From positions 283,475 through 347,474 of the forward strand of contig CABIZV010000003.1 of the NCBI GenBank assembly GCA_902363335.1: a stretch of 64,000 nt of DNA, written 5' to 3'. Shown here piece after piece: positions 25,581 to 35,022 of the stretch. Below the pieces are notes generated by a model, which worked only from the letters and a program-made list of their open reading frames with translations, was not told where the DNA came from and did no database searches. Both the position numbers and the translations under genes were made by a program. Source of the stretch: Enterobacteriaceae bacterium. GTDB taxonomy: Bacteria; Pseudomonadota; Gammaproteobacteria; Enterobacterales; Enterobacteriaceae. The stretch's first letter is position 1. Every line of letters starts with the position of its first letter.

Positions 25581-27599
25581 TTGCGCGTCAGCCGTTCACT
25601 TACCATAAAACAAATGGCGATGGTTGCTGTGGTAACCATGTTGTTTTTATTTATCTTTTGCTCAATCTTGCTGTTCCATTTTGTTCAGCAGGATCGCTAT
25701 AACACCGCTGCGCAACTTGAGAGTATCGCGCGCTCCGTGCGCCAACCGCTGTCCGCCGCCATTCTTAAGGCGGATATTCCAGAAGCCGAAAGCATTCTTG
25801 AACGTATTCAGCCCGCCGGAATTGTCAGCCGCGCAGACGTGGTGCTGCCGAACCAGTTCCAGGCGCTGCGCATGAGCTTTATTCCCGAGCGTCCGGTGCC
25901 GGTGAACATCACCCGTATATTTGAATTGCCGGTACAAATTTCGTTGCCGCTTTATTCACTGGAACGCCCGGCAAATCCGCAACCGCTGGCCTATCTGGTG
26001 CTTCAGGCGGACTCTTATCGCATGTATAAATTCGTGATGAGTGCGCTGGCAACGATAGTGACCGCTTACTTCCTTTTAGTGCTGATTCTGACGGTCGCGC
26101 TCACCTGGTGCATCAACCGGCTGATTGTCAGACCGCTGCGCAAGATTGCTTATGAGATACACGATCTCCCAGGAGCGGATCGCATCGGGCACCAGTTGAC
26201 GCTGCCGCCGCTGCATCATGACGATGAAATCGGTACGCTGGTGCGCAGCTATAACCGCAACCAGCAGGCGTTATTACGTCAATACGACGAACTTAGCGGC
26301 CAATCGACGCGTTTTCCGATCTCAGACCTGCCGAACAAAGCCTTTTTGCTGGGGCTGCTGGAGCAGAGTCTGGCGCGCAAATCCCCGGTCGCGCTGCTGA
26401 CCATCGCCTGTGAAACGCTACAGGATACGGCGGGCGTGCTGAAAGAGGAGCAGCGCGAGATGCTTCTGCTCACGCTGGCGGAGAAAATTAAGCAGGTGAT
26501 TTCGCCCCGTATGGTGCTGGCGCAGATAAGCGGCTACGACTTCGCCATTCTGGCCAACGGCGTTAAAGAGCCATGGCATGCCATTACGTTAGGTCAGCAA
26601 GTACTTACTATTATAAACGAGCGGCTGCCGTTGCAGGGCATCCAGCTACGGCCAAGCGCCAGTATCGGGATTGCAATGGGCAGCGAAGGCCTTACCGCGG
26701 AGCAGTTCTACCGCCGCTCGATCTCCGCCGCCTTTACCGCGCGCCGTAAAGGGAAAAATCAGATTGAGTTTTTCGACCCAGACCAGATGGCGAAGGCCCA
26801 GAAACGTCTGACGGAAGAGAGCGATATTCTGACCGCGCTGGATAACCAACAATTCTCCGTCTGGCTTCAGCCGCAGGTGGAGGCCGCTACCGGCAAAATC
26901 TGTAGCGCCGAAGTGCTGCTGCGCCAGCGCCAGCTGGACGGTAGCTGGGTGTTACCCGACGATCTTATCGACAATATTGAATCCTGCGGCCTGATGGTGA
27001 CCGTCGGTCACTGGGTGCTGGAAGAGTCCTGCCGCCAGCTGGCGGTGTGGCAATCGCGCGGCATTATGCTGCCGTTGTCGGTGAATATATCCGCCTTACA
27101 GCTGCTGCACCACGATATGGTGTCCGACATGCTGGCGCTGTTAAATCACTACCGCATCGCACCTGGCACCCTGGTGCTGGAGGTGACGGAAAGCCGCCGT
27201 ATTGACGACCCGAAAGCGGCGGTGGCGATTCTGCGTCCGCTGCGCAATGCCGGTGTCCGCATTGCACTGGATGATTTTGGTATGGGCTACGCCGGGCTGC
27301 GTCAGCTACAGCATATGAAATCTGTCCCGGTCGATATCTTAAAAATAGACAAAATCTTTATCGAAACGCTGCCGGAAGATGCCAGCATGGTGGCGGCAAT
27401 TATTCAGCTTGGGCGTAGCCTCAACCTGCAAATCGTTGCCGAAGGTGTTGAAACAAAAGAGCAATATGAATGGTTGAAGGCGGCTGAGGTCGATATTCTC
27501 CAGGGCTTTTTGTTTGCGCGCGCCGTTCCGGCAGAGGTCTTTGAGCAGGATTATTTAGGCAAGGAGAAATCACTGCTGCCGGAAGCAAAGGACGCGTGA
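25581..27599 (+). CDS. pdeK: HmsP-type GGDEF/EAL membrane protein PdeK (YhjK)
   Basis: Inner-membrane protein of 672 residues: helix at about 12-35, periplasmic segment, second helix about 150-172, HAMP domain, degenerate GGDEF domain, then EAL domain. The GGDEF signature is S317-G-Y-D-F321, so cyclase activity is unlikely. The EAL motif reads E444-V-L-L-R with the downstream LDDFGMGYAG and KIDKIF motifs intact, consistent with c-di-GMP phosphodiesterase. The TTG start gives the conserved MRVSRSLTIKQM. It follows bcsC and probably opposes cellulose activation. Confidence 0.92.
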   Translation: MRVSRSLTIKQMAMVAVVTMLFLFIFCSILLFHFVQQDRYNTAAQLESIARSVRQPLSAAILKADIPEAESILERIQPAGIVSRADVVLPNQFQALRMSFIPERPVPVNITRIFELPVQISLPLYSLERPANPQPLAYLVLQADSYRMYKFVMSALATIVTAYFLLVLILTVALTWCINRLIVRPLRKIAYEIHDLPGADRIGHQLTLPPLHHDDEIGTLVRSYNRNQQALLRQYDELSGQSTRFPISDLPNKAFLLGLLEQSLARKSPVALLTIACETLQDTAGVLKEEQREMLLLTLAEKIKQVISPRMVLAQISGYDFAILANGVKEPWHAITLGQQVLTIINERLPLQGIQLRPSASIGIAMGSEGLTAEQFYRRSISAAFTARRKGKNQIEFFDPDQMAKAQKRLTEESDILTALDNQQFSVWLQPQVEAATGKICSAEVLLRQRQLDGSWVLPDDLIDNIESCGLMVTVGHWVLEESCRQLAVWQSRGIMLPLSVNISALQLLHHDMVSDMLALLNHYRIAPGTLVLEVTESRRIDDPKAAVAILRPLRNAGVRIALDDFGMGYAGLRQLQHMKSVPVDILKIDKIFIETLPEDASMVAAIIQLGRSLNLQIVAEGVETKEQYEWLKAAEVDILQGFLFARAVPAEVFEQDYLGKEKSLLPEAKDA

Positions 27600-27741
27600 T
27601 TATGCGTGTCAGCTCAAGTTTTTAACAATTAAGTATCAAAATCACGTACAAATATTTCGATTATGTTTCCTGGATGTTATTTTGTGCCCACAGGTAAAAT
27701 TAACCCCTACTTTTCCTGTGGCTATAGCTTAAGGACATCCT

Positions 27742-29028
27742 ATGAAAACCTCTTTCTTCAAAAGCCTCTATTTTCAGGTGCTGACGGCGATAGTGATCGG
27801 TGTATTAATCGGTCACTATTACCCGGAACTGGGCGCGCAAATGAAGCCGCTCGGCGATGCCTTCGTTAAACTGATTAAAATGATTATTGCCCCGGTTATT
27901 TTTTGTACGGTTGTAACCGGGATTGCTGGCATGGAAAGTATGAAAGCGGTAGGCCGAACCGGTGCCGTGGCGCTGCTCTACTTTGAAGTGGTCAGTACGA
28001 TTGCGCTGATTATCGGCCTGATTATCGTAAACGTAGTGCAACCCGGTGCCGGAATGAACGTTGACCCGGCAACGCTTGATGCCAAAGCCGTGGCGATGTA
28101 TGCCGAGCAGGCTAAAGATCAGGGAATTGTCGGCTTCCTGATGGACATCATCCCGTCAAGCGTCATCGGCGCGTTCGCCAGCGGGAATATTTTGCAGGTG
28201 CTGCTGTTTGCGGTGATGTTTGGTTTTGCCCTCCATCGTCTTGGGCATAAAGGCCAGCTGATCTTTAATGTCATTGAAAGCTTCTCGCAGGTTATTTTCG
28301 GCATTATCAACATGATCATGCGCCTGGCGCCGATTGGTGCGTTCGGGGCGATGGCCTTTACCATCGGTAAATACGGTGTCGGTACGCTGGTGCAACTGGG
28401 GCAATTGATTGTCTGCTTCTACATCACCTGTATCCTGTTCGTAGTGGTGGTACTGGGTTCGATTGCCCGTGCGACCGGCTTCAGCATTTTCAAATTTATT
28501 CGCTATATCAAAGAAGAACTGCTGATTGTGCTGGGAACATCGTCCTCAGAATCGGCGCTGCCGCGCATGCTCGATAAGATGGAAAAGCTGGGCTGTCGTA
28601 AATCGGTGGTAGGGTTGGTGATTCCAACCGGCTACTCGTTTAACCTCGATGGAACCTCTATCTACTTGACGATGGCGGCGGTGTTTATCGCACAGGCAAC
28701 CAATAGCCACATGGATATCTTCCACCAGATCACCTTGTTAGTGGTGCTCCTGCTCTCTTCAAAAGGGGCGGCGGGCGTTACCGGCAGCGGGTTTATCGTG
28801 CTGGCGGCGACTATCTCAGCGGTAGGGCACTTGCCGGTTGCCGGGTTGGCGCTGATTCTGGGTATCGACCGCTTTATGTCAGAAGCGCGCGCCTTGACTA
28901 ACCTCATTGGTAACGGTGTGGCGACGATTGTGGTTGCGAAGCGTGTGAAACAACTTGATGCCAAACAGCTCGACGACGTGCTCAATAACCGTCCGACTGC
29001 CAACAAACCGCACGAATTATCCTCTTAA
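27742..29028 (+). CDS. dctA: C4-dicarboxylate transporter DctA
   Basis: Inner-membrane Na+/H+-dicarboxylate symporter (DAACS family) for succinate, fumarate, malate and orotate; 428 residues as in E. coli. The serine-rich TSSSESALPRML hairpin loop and the GYSFNLDGTSIY substrate-site motif are intact. The Shine-Dalgarno is AAGGA. In E. coli it depends on CRP and the DcuSR system; the 142-bp upstream gap has a CCACAGG/CCTGTGG dyad (27688-27721) in the leader, and I saw no clear CRP site. Confidence 0.97.
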   Translation: MKTSFFKSLYFQVLTAIVIGVLIGHYYPELGAQMKPLGDAFVKLIKMIIAPVIFCTVVTGIAGMESMKAVGRTGAVALLYFEVVSTIALIIGLIIVNVVQPGAGMNVDPATLDAKAVAMYAEQAKDQGIVGFLMDIIPSSVIGAFASGNILQVLLFAVMFGFALHRLGHKGQLIFNVIESFSQVIFGIINMIMRLAPIGAFGAMAFTIGKYGVGTLVQLGQLIVCFYITCILFVVVVLGSIARATGFSIFKFIRYIKEELLIVLGTSSSESALPRMLDKMEKLGCRKSVVGLVIPTGYSFNLDGTSIYLTMAAVFIAQATNSHMDIFHQITLLVVLLLSSKGAAGVTGSGFIVLAATISAVGHLPVAGLALILGIDRFMSEARALTNLIGNGVATIVVAKRVKQLDAKQLDDVLNNRPTANKPHELSS

Positions 29029-29040
29029 TCCTCTCACTTA

Positions 29041-29070
29041 AGCCCGTACTCCCTTGCTGGAGTGCGGGCT
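29041..29070 (+). terminator. Hairpin after dctA
   Basis: AGCCCGTACTCC/GGAGTGCGGGCT, 12 bp with one wobble and a CTTGCT loop, 12 nt after the dctA stop. No T-run follows. Confidence 0.6.
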
Positions 29071-29199
29071 CCTGCGCATAATTAGGCGCGTCTTTTACTG
29101 AACCTGTTAGCCTAAGTTTAAGGTGATTTTTATTTTACTTAGCTATGCAACATTTACGTGATTGTGTGGTCTAACTGACGTATTTACTTCAAGATTTTT

Positions 29200-29227
29200 G
29201 ATAACGGCCCCAGTGCGGTTATCTTTT
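29200..29227 (+). terminator. Terminator-like hairpin upstream of yhjJ
   Basis: GATAACGGC/GCGGTTATC (one mismatch) followed by TTTT, 170 nt after dctA and about 90 nt before yhjJ. Either a backup terminator for dctA or a leader structure of yhjJ. The rest of the 285-bp gap shows nothing else I can assign. Confidence 0.45.
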
Positions 29228-29313
29228 ATTCCCTCAAGGGATAGGGCGGCGACTGACGTTGCGGCAGCTCGATCCCTTCAGGAAGTCACCAGGAATGTTC
29301 ATCAGGGGTTCAC

Positions 29314-30804
29314 ATGCAGGGCACAACAATTCGACTTTTAGCCGGTGGTTTGCTGATGATGGCAGCAGCCAGCTGTGTGCAGGCAGAAACGCTCCAGCCG
29401 GACCCGGCCTGGCAACAAGGTACGCTGCCAAATGGTTTCCAGTGGCAGGTGCTTGCCACTCCGCAACGTCCGAGTGACCGTGTAGAAATCCGGCTCTCGG
29501 TGGATATTGGTTCGCTGAACGAAAGCGCTCAGCAGACCGGCTACAGCCACCTTATTCCGCGTATCGCGCTGACCCAAAGCGGCAGCCTGCCGGCTGCGCA
29601 GGTGCGTTCAATGTGGCAGCAGGGAATCGACCCAAAACGCCCGCTCCCACCGGCGATTGTCTCTTATGATTACACCCGTTTTAACCTGAGTCTGCCGAAT
29701 AACCGCAGCGATTTGCAAAAAGAAGCGCTGGTCTGGCTGGCAAGCTCGCTGGCTAAACCGAACATCACCACTGAAACCGTGGGCCGCGCGCTGGCTGAGC
29801 AGGATATGGTCGCCACCTGGCCGCAGGACACGAAAGAGGGCTGGTGGCGTTATCGTCTGAAAGGCTCGACCATGCTTGGCCACGATCCGTCCGAACCGTT
29901 GAAGCAGCCGGTAGATGCGAAGCAACTCGCCGAGTTTTATCAAAAATGGTACACGCCGGATGCCATGACGCTTGTCGTGGTGGGCAATGTGGATAGCCGT
30001 GCGACCATCGAACAGATCGGCAAAATTTTCGGTGAGCTCAAAGGCAAGCGCGAAACGCCAGCCATCGTGCCAACGTTATCGCCGCTGCGCCCGGAAGCCG
30101 TAAGTATTATGACTAACGCCGTGAGTCAGGATCGGTTGTCCATTATGTGGGACTCGCCGTGGCAGCCCATCCGCGAGTCAGCGGCGCTTCTACGCTACTG
30201 GCGTGCGGATCTAGCGCGTGAAGCCTTGTTCTGGCACGTTCAGCAAAAGCTGAGCCGTACCAACATGAAAGACATCGGGCTGGGCTTCGATTGCCGCGTG
30301 CTTTACCTGCGCGCACAGTGCAGCATTAACCTGGATTCTCCGGGCGAAAAGCTCGACGGTAATCTGGGACTGGTTGCACGAGAGCTGGCCGCAATTCGTG
30401 AAAACGGTCTGCCGCAAGACGAATTTGATGCGCTGATCGCGCAGAAAAAGCTCGAGCTGCAAAAGCTGTTTGCGACCTACGCCAGAATGGATACCGACGT
30501 GCTCATTAACCAGCGCATACGTTCACAGCAAAATCAGGTGGTAGATATTGCGCCGGAGCAGTACCAAAAGCTGCGCCAGAGCTTCCTTGATTCGTTGACG
30601 CTGGATGTCCTGAATATGGATCTGCGCCAGCAGCTGTCACAGGACATGGCGCTGATTTTGCAACAGCCAACCGGCGAGCCTGAGTTTAATATGAAGGACT
30701 TGCAGGAGACCTGGAACAAAATCATGCTCGAATCAAAACCAGAGGTTGCTGCTACGACGGATGACGTGCATCAGGATGTGACGGATATTCCGCCAGCGCA
30801 GTAA
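29314..30804 (+). CDS. yhjJ: M16 peptidase-like periplasmic protein YhjJ
   Basis: Exported protein of 496 residues (E. coli about 498): signal peptide ending near CVQA|ETLQ, then two M16 (pitrilysin/insulinase) half domains. The zinc motif HxxEH is replaced by H79-L-I-P-R83, so hydrolysis by the usual mechanism is unlikely, as for other inactive M16 subunits. Function unknown. The convergent neighbour kdgK lies across a palindromic repeat and a bidirectional terminator. Confidence 0.9.
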   Translation: MQGTTIRLLAGGLLMMAAASCVQAETLQPDPAWQQGTLPNGFQWQVLATPQRPSDRVEIRLSVDIGSLNESAQQTGYSHLIPRIALTQSGSLPAAQVRSMWQQGIDPKRPLPPAIVSYDYTRFNLSLPNNRSDLQKEALVWLASSLAKPNITTETVGRALAEQDMVATWPQDTKEGWWRYRLKGSTMLGHDPSEPLKQPVDAKQLAEFYQKWYTPDAMTLVVVGNVDSRATIEQIGKIFGELKGKRETPAIVPTLSPLRPEAVSIMTNAVSQDRLSIMWDSPWQPIRESAALLRYWRADLAREALFWHVQQKLSRTNMKDIGLGFDCRVLYLRAQCSINLDSPGEKLDGNLGLVARELAAIRENGLPQDEFDALIAQKKLELQKLFATYARMDTDVLINQRIRSQQNQVVDIAPEQYQKLRQSFLDSLTLDVLNMDLRQQLSQDMALILQQPTGEPEFNMKDLQETWNKIMLESKPEVAATTDDVHQDVTDIPPAQ

Positions 30805-30809
30805 GTAGT

Positions 30810-30927
30810 GGGGTTTCCCCTCACCCTAACCCTCTCCCCATAGGGGAGAGGGGACCGACCCAGCGCGAGGTACGCACGCCGTTCTCCCTCGCCCCTTTGG
30901 GGAGAGGGCCGGGGTGAGGGGAACCCC
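30810..30927. repeat. Palindromic intergenic repeat, CCCTCACCCTAACCC type
   Basis: A 118-bp dyad: GGGGTTTCCCCTCACCC at the left end matches the complement of GGGTGAGGGGAACCCC at the right end, with an internal CCCTCTCCCC/GGGGAGAGGG pair. This class is scattered between genes in many enterobacteria. Confidence 0.8.
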
Positions 30928-30940
30928 ACTCTCCAGACGA

Positions 30941-30974
30941 AAAAAAACCTCTCCCAACCGGAAGAGGTTTTTTT
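30941..30974. terminator. Bidirectional terminator between yhjJ and kdgK
   Basis: An A-run, ACCTCT stem, AGAGGT stem and T-run, symmetrical on both strands, serving the two convergent genes. Confidence 0.85.
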
Positions 30975-30986
30975 ATACCTGCAACC

Positions 30987-31916
30987 TTACGCCGGCATCG
31001 CGTCGCGAGGAATAATCGCCCCGCGGTGCTGAATCACGGTGCTTGCCGTCTGGTGCCCACGTTTGGCTGCCGCAACCGTATCGCCGCCGGTTAAACGCAC
31101 CGACAGATAGCCTGCGCTGAACGAGTCACCGGCCGCCGTCGTATCCACGACTTTCTCTTTTGGCAGCTTCACCGCTGGCACATCAACAAGCGCCTCGCCG
31201 ACAACCGCAACCAGGCAAGAGTCCGCGCCGCGCTTCACCACCACTTCGTTCACGCCTGCGGCGTGGGTGCGAGCAATCACTTCCTCAACCGGCTTTTCGC
31301 CCCACAGCGCATCTTCATCGTCGAGCGTCAGGAAGGCGATATCGGTGCATTCCAGCATCTGCTGATACACCTGCTGGGTCTCTTCTTTGCTGGCCCACAG
31401 GCGTGGACGATAGTTGTTATCAAAGATAACTTTACCGCCGTTAGCGCGGCAGGTTTTCAGCAGCGTCAGCAGTTTCTCACGGCTAGCCGGGCTTAAGATT
31501 GCGAGGCTAATTCCGCTCAGATAGAGGTAGTCAAAACCGGCCAGCTGTTCGCAGATAGCGGCAGACTGCTCGCTCTCCAGCCAGAATTTGGCGGCGGCTT
31601 CGTTGCGCCAGTAGTAGAAGGTTCTTTCGCCGGTCTCATCGGTTTCGATGTAGTACAGGCCAGGCATGCGGTCGGTCATACGTTGAATCAGGTCAGTTTT
31701 GACGTTCTCCGCCTGCCAGGCATCCATCATTTGCTGGCTGAAGGTGTCGGTACCCAGCGCGGTGACGTAATTAACGCTAAGTTCAGCAGGGGAGACCTGA
31801 CGCGCGATATAGACGGACGTGTTTAAGGTGTCGCCGCCGAAACCGCGGTTAACTTGTGCGCCCTTCTCGGACAGTTCAATCATGCATTCGCCAATTACGG
31901 CAATTTTTTTAGACAT
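30987..31916 (-). CDS. kdgK: 2-dehydro-3-deoxygluconokinase KdgK
   Basis: Cytoplasmic PfkB-family kinase phosphorylating KDG in the Entner-Doudoroff/hexuronate route; 309 residues, the E. coli length. GGDTLNTSVYIARQ is the N-terminal substrate motif, and DTTAAGDSFSAGYL supplies the catalytic Asp and anion hole. The frame continues upstream to a TTG at 31925, but MSKKIAVIGE at 31916 has the better-spaced AGG. A KdgR-type operator lies 65-84 bp upstream. Confidence 0.96.
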   Translation of the reverse strand: MSKKIAVIGECMIELSEKGAQVNRGFGGDTLNTSVYIARQVSPAELSVNYVTALGTDTFSQQMMDAWQAENVKTDLIQRMTDRMPGLYYIETDETGERTFYYWRNEAAAKFWLESEQSAAICEQLAGFDYLYLSGISLAILSPASREKLLTLLKTCRANGGKVIFDNNYRPRLWASKEETQQVYQQMLECTDIAFLTLDDEDALWGEKPVEEVIARTHAAGVNEVVVKRGADSCLVAVVGEALVDVPAVKLPKEKVVDTTAAGDSFSAGYLSVRLTGGDTVAAAKRGHQTASTVIQHRGAIIPRDAMPA

Positions 31917-31980
31917 AGTCATCAACCTGAATCGGTAAATTTTTGGTAGTGTGCGCTGCGGTCAATCAGTGGTCAACTAT

Positions 31981-32000
31981 ATTAAAACATCGTTCCATTA
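31981..32000 (-). promoter_or_regulatory. KdgR operator of kdgK
   Basis: ATTAAAACATCGTTCCATTA agrees at 15 of 20 positions with the KdgR consensus AATGAAACATTGTTTCATTT. It sits in the expected place upstream of kdgK, which belongs to the KdgR regulon in E. coli and pectinolytic relatives. Confidence 0.75.
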
Positions 32001-32073
32001 TTTTTCTTGAGCTAGCGCGTGTTACGGCGTATTCGTCATGCATGAAGAAAAATAAAATGCCCCGATCTGAACA

Positions 32074-32100
32074 TAAAGTTATCAAATGCCCCGCCGATAA
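32074..32100 (+). promoter_or_regulatory. Sigma-28 (FliA) promoter of pdeH
   Basis: TAAAGTT (32074-32080), 12-bp spacer, GCCGATAA (32093-32100): a perfect flagellar class 3 promoter, 45 bp before the pdeH ATG. In E. coli pdeH (yhjH) is a FliA-dependent gene. Confidence 0.92.
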
Positions 32101-32144
32101 CCTTATGACCAGACCCTTTGCCCCTCTAATCACAGGAAGCTTAA

Positions 32145-32912
32145 ATGACGTTAAAGCAGGTGAGCCAGCGGGCGAGAGCTCCCGATGCGGAGCTTGAAAG
32201 CCTACAGCAGCTGCGTTATTGGCAAGAGTGTGAACGGGTCTATACCTACCAGCCTATCTACACCATCCAGGGCCGCCTGATGGCGATCGAGGTGCTAACG
32301 ATAGTGGCCCATCCTTCGGAGCCTCAGAAGCGCATCGCCCCGGATCGTTACTTCGCCGAAATCTCTATTGGTCAGCGTATCCATGTCATCAAAGAACAGG
32401 TGGCGATGCTGGCAAAAAGAAAGCATTTCTTTGTGCAGAATAAGGTGCTGGCCTCGGTGAACGTTGATGCGCTAACGCTACTGGAAATGCGTCAGGACAG
32501 GATCCTGAAAACGATGATTGAGACACTGCCCTGGCTGCGTTTTGAACTGGTCGAGAATATCGCGCTACCCAAGAATTCGTCAGCCTCACTGCGCGAGTTC
32601 GGTCCGCTGTGGTTAGATGATTTTGGCACCGGGATGGCTAACTTTTCGGCGCTTAATGAAGTGCGCTATGACTACATCAAAGTCGCCCGCGACCTGTTCA
32701 TTATGCTGCGTAAAACGCCGGAAGGCCGTAAGCTGTTCATTATGCTGCTGCAATTGATGAATCGCTATTGCGAAGGCGTGATCGTTGAGGGAGTGGAAAC
32801 GCTTGAAGAGTGGCGTGAAGTGCAAAACTCGCCCGCCGCCGCCGCGCAAGGTTATTTCCTCTCTCGCCCCGTCCCGATGGAAACCCTCGAAAACGTGTTA
32901 ACCATTCTGTAA
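32145..32912 (+). CDS. pdeH: c-di-GMP phosphodiesterase PdeH (YhjH)
   Basis: Stand-alone cytoplasmic EAL protein, 255 residues as in E. coli. The EAL signature reads E-V-L in MAIEVLTIV; FELVEN, WLDDFGTGMANFS, YIKVAR and VEGVET carry the other metal and catalytic residues. PdeH keeps c-di-GMP low during motility so that YcgR does not brake the flagella, and it thereby opposes the cellulose genes nearby. GGAAGC precedes the ATG. Confidence 0.95.
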   Translation: MTLKQVSQRARAPDAELESLQQLRYWQECERVYTYQPIYTIQGRLMAIEVLTIVAHPSEPQKRIAPDRYFAEISIGQRIHVIKEQVAMLAKRKHFFVQNKVLASVNVDALTLLEMRQDRILKTMIETLPWLRFELVENIALPKNSSASLREFGPLWLDDFGTGMANFSALNEVRYDYIKVARDLFIMLRKTPEGRKLFIMLLQLMNRYCEGVIVEGVETLEEWREVQNSPAAAAQGYFLSRPVPMETLENVLTIL

Positions 32913-32977
32913 GTCATCCGCTTCCCTTTGTCTGGACTATAGTTTTATAGGCAATGTCATCAGGAAAGGGGACAATA

Positions 32978-35020
32978 ATGACAAAAACAACCAGGGTTAT
33001 CTCCTGGACCGCCGGGATTTTCTTGTTGTTGATCGTGGTCGCCATCATCATTATCGCGACGTTCGACTGGAATCGTCTCAAGCCGACCATCAACCAGAAG
33101 GTCTCAGCCGAGCTGAACCGCCCCTTCGCGATACGCGGAGATTTGGGCGTTGTATGGGAGCGGCAGAAACAAGAAACCGGCTGGCGAAGCTGGGTGCCGT
33201 GGCCGCATGTGCACGCCGACGATATTATTCTGGGCAATCCACCGGATATTCCTGAAGTTACGATGATTCACCTGCCACGGGTTGAAGCGACGCTGGCACC
33301 GCTTTCGCTGCTGGCTAAAACCGTCTATCTGCCGTGGATCAAGCTCCAGCAGCCTGATGCGCGGCTTATCCGCCTTTCCGAAAAAAACAATAACTGGACG
33401 TTTAATCTCGCCAGCAGCGACGAGAAAGATGCCAATGCACAACCCTCTTCATGGTCTTTCCGTCTCGACAACATTCTGTTCGATCGCGGACGGATCGCGA
33501 TTGACGATAAGGTCAGCAAGGCCGACGTAGAGATCCTGGTCGATCCGCTAGGCAAGCCGTTGCCGTTTAGCGAAGTGACCGGCAGCAAAGCCAAAGGGGA
33601 TAACACCAAAGTCGGTGATTATGTGTTCGGCCTGACCGCGAAAGGGCGTTACAACGGCCAGCCGCTCACCGGCAGCGGTAAAATTGGCGGAATGCTGGCG
33701 CTGCGCAGTGAAGGAACTCCCTTCCCGGTGCAGGCCGATTTCCGCTCCGGCAATACGCGAGTGGCCTTCACCGGCACGGTGAACGATCCGATGAACATGG
33801 GCGGCGTCGATTTGCGACTGAAATTTGCCGGCGACTCGCTGGGCGCGCTGTATGAACTGACCGGCGTTCTGCTGCCGGACACGCCGCCGTTTGAGACTGA
33901 TGGCCGTCTGGTCGCGAAAATCGATACCAAAAAGTCGTCGGTGTTTGACTACCGGGGCTTCAACGGTCGCATTGGCGACAGTGACATCCACGGTTCACTC
34001 ACTTACACCACCGGTAAACCGCGTCCGAAGCTTGAAGGCGAGATGGAATCGCGCCAGCTACGTCTTGCCGATCTGGGGCCGCTAATTGGCGTCGATTCAG
34101 GTAAAGGGACGAAGTCAAAAGAGGTGAAAAAGGACATCCAGCCTGCGGGTAAGGTGCTGCCTTACGATCGCTTTGAAACCGATAAGTGGAACGTGATGGA
34201 TGCCGATGTGCGATTTAAGGGGCGGAAAATCGAGCATGGCAGCACGCTGCCGATAAGCGACCTTTCAACGCATATCATCCTTAAAAATGCCGATCTTCGC
34301 CTGCAACCGCTGAAATTTGGCCTGGCCGGAGGGACTATCTCGTCGAACATCCACCTTGAAGGCGATAAGAAGCCGATGCAGGGACGGGCGGATATTCAGG
34401 CGCGCAGGCTGAAACTCAAAGCGCTGATGCCCAACGTCGAGCTGATGCAGAAAACGCTCGGTGAAATGAACGGCGATGCGGATATCCGCGGCGTCGGTAA
34501 TTCCGTGGCGGCGCTGCTGGGGAGCAGTAACGGGAATCTGAAACTGCTGATGAATGATGGGCTTATCAGCCGCAACCTGATGGAGATCCTCGGACTGAAC
34601 GTCGGTAACTTTATCATCGGGCAAATCTTCGGTGACGATGAGGTTCGGGTGAATTGTGCGGCGGCGAATCTGGATTTGGTTAACGGCGTGGCGCGCCCGC
34701 AAATTTTCGCTTTCGACACGGAAAACGCGGTGATCAACGTGACGGGAACCGCCAGCATGGCCTCCGAGCAGCTTGATTTGACCATCGACCCGGAAAGTAA
34801 AGGATTCCGCATTATCACCCTGCGCTCGCCGCTTTATGTGCGAGGCACCTTCAAAAATCCTCAGGCAGGTGTTAAAGCCGGGCCGTTGATTGCGCGTGGT
34901 GCGGTGGCGGCAGCCCTAGCGACGCTGGTAACCCCTGCAGCGGCGCTGCTGGCGCTGATTTCACCATCGGAAGGGGACACAAACCAGTGCCGGAACATCT
35001 TGTCGCAGATGAAGAAATAA
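32978..35020 (+). CDS. yhjG: AsmA-family inner-membrane protein YhjG
   Basis: A 680-residue protein with one N-terminal helix (ISWTAGIFLLLIVVAIIIIATF) and a large periplasmic AsmA domain with the DWNRLKPTINQKVS entry motif. It resembles E. coli YhjG throughout. AsmA-like proteins are now viewed as inter-membrane phospholipid conduits; for YhjG this is inference. The frame opens at 32954, but AGGAAAGGGG precedes the ATG at 32978. It is followed by a BIME. Confidence 0.93.
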   Translation: MTKTTRVISWTAGIFLLLIVVAIIIIATFDWNRLKPTINQKVSAELNRPFAIRGDLGVVWERQKQETGWRSWVPWPHVHADDIILGNPPDIPEVTMIHLPRVEATLAPLSLLAKTVYLPWIKLQQPDARLIRLSEKNNNWTFNLASSDEKDANAQPSSWSFRLDNILFDRGRIAIDDKVSKADVEILVDPLGKPLPFSEVTGSKAKGDNTKVGDYVFGLTAKGRYNGQPLTGSGKIGGMLALRSEGTPFPVQADFRSGNTRVAFTGTVNDPMNMGGVDLRLKFAGDSLGALYELTGVLLPDTPPFETDGRLVAKIDTKKSSVFDYRGFNGRIGDSDIHGSLTYTTGKPRPKLEGEMESRQLRLADLGPLIGVDSGKGTKSKEVKKDIQPAGKVLPYDRFETDKWNVMDADVRFKGRKIEHGSTLPISDLSTHIILKNADLRLQPLKFGLAGGTISSNIHLEGDKKPMQGRADIQARRLKLKALMPNVELMQKTLGEMNGDADIRGVGNSVAALLGSSNGNLKLLMNDGLISRNLMEILGLNVGNFIIGQIFGDDEVRVNCAAANLDLVNGVARPQIFAFDTENAVINVTGTASMASEQLDLTIDPESKGFRIITLRSPLYVRGTFKNPQAGVKAGPLIARGAVAAALATLVTPAAALLALISPSEGDTNQCRNILSQMKK

Positions 35021-35022
35021 AA

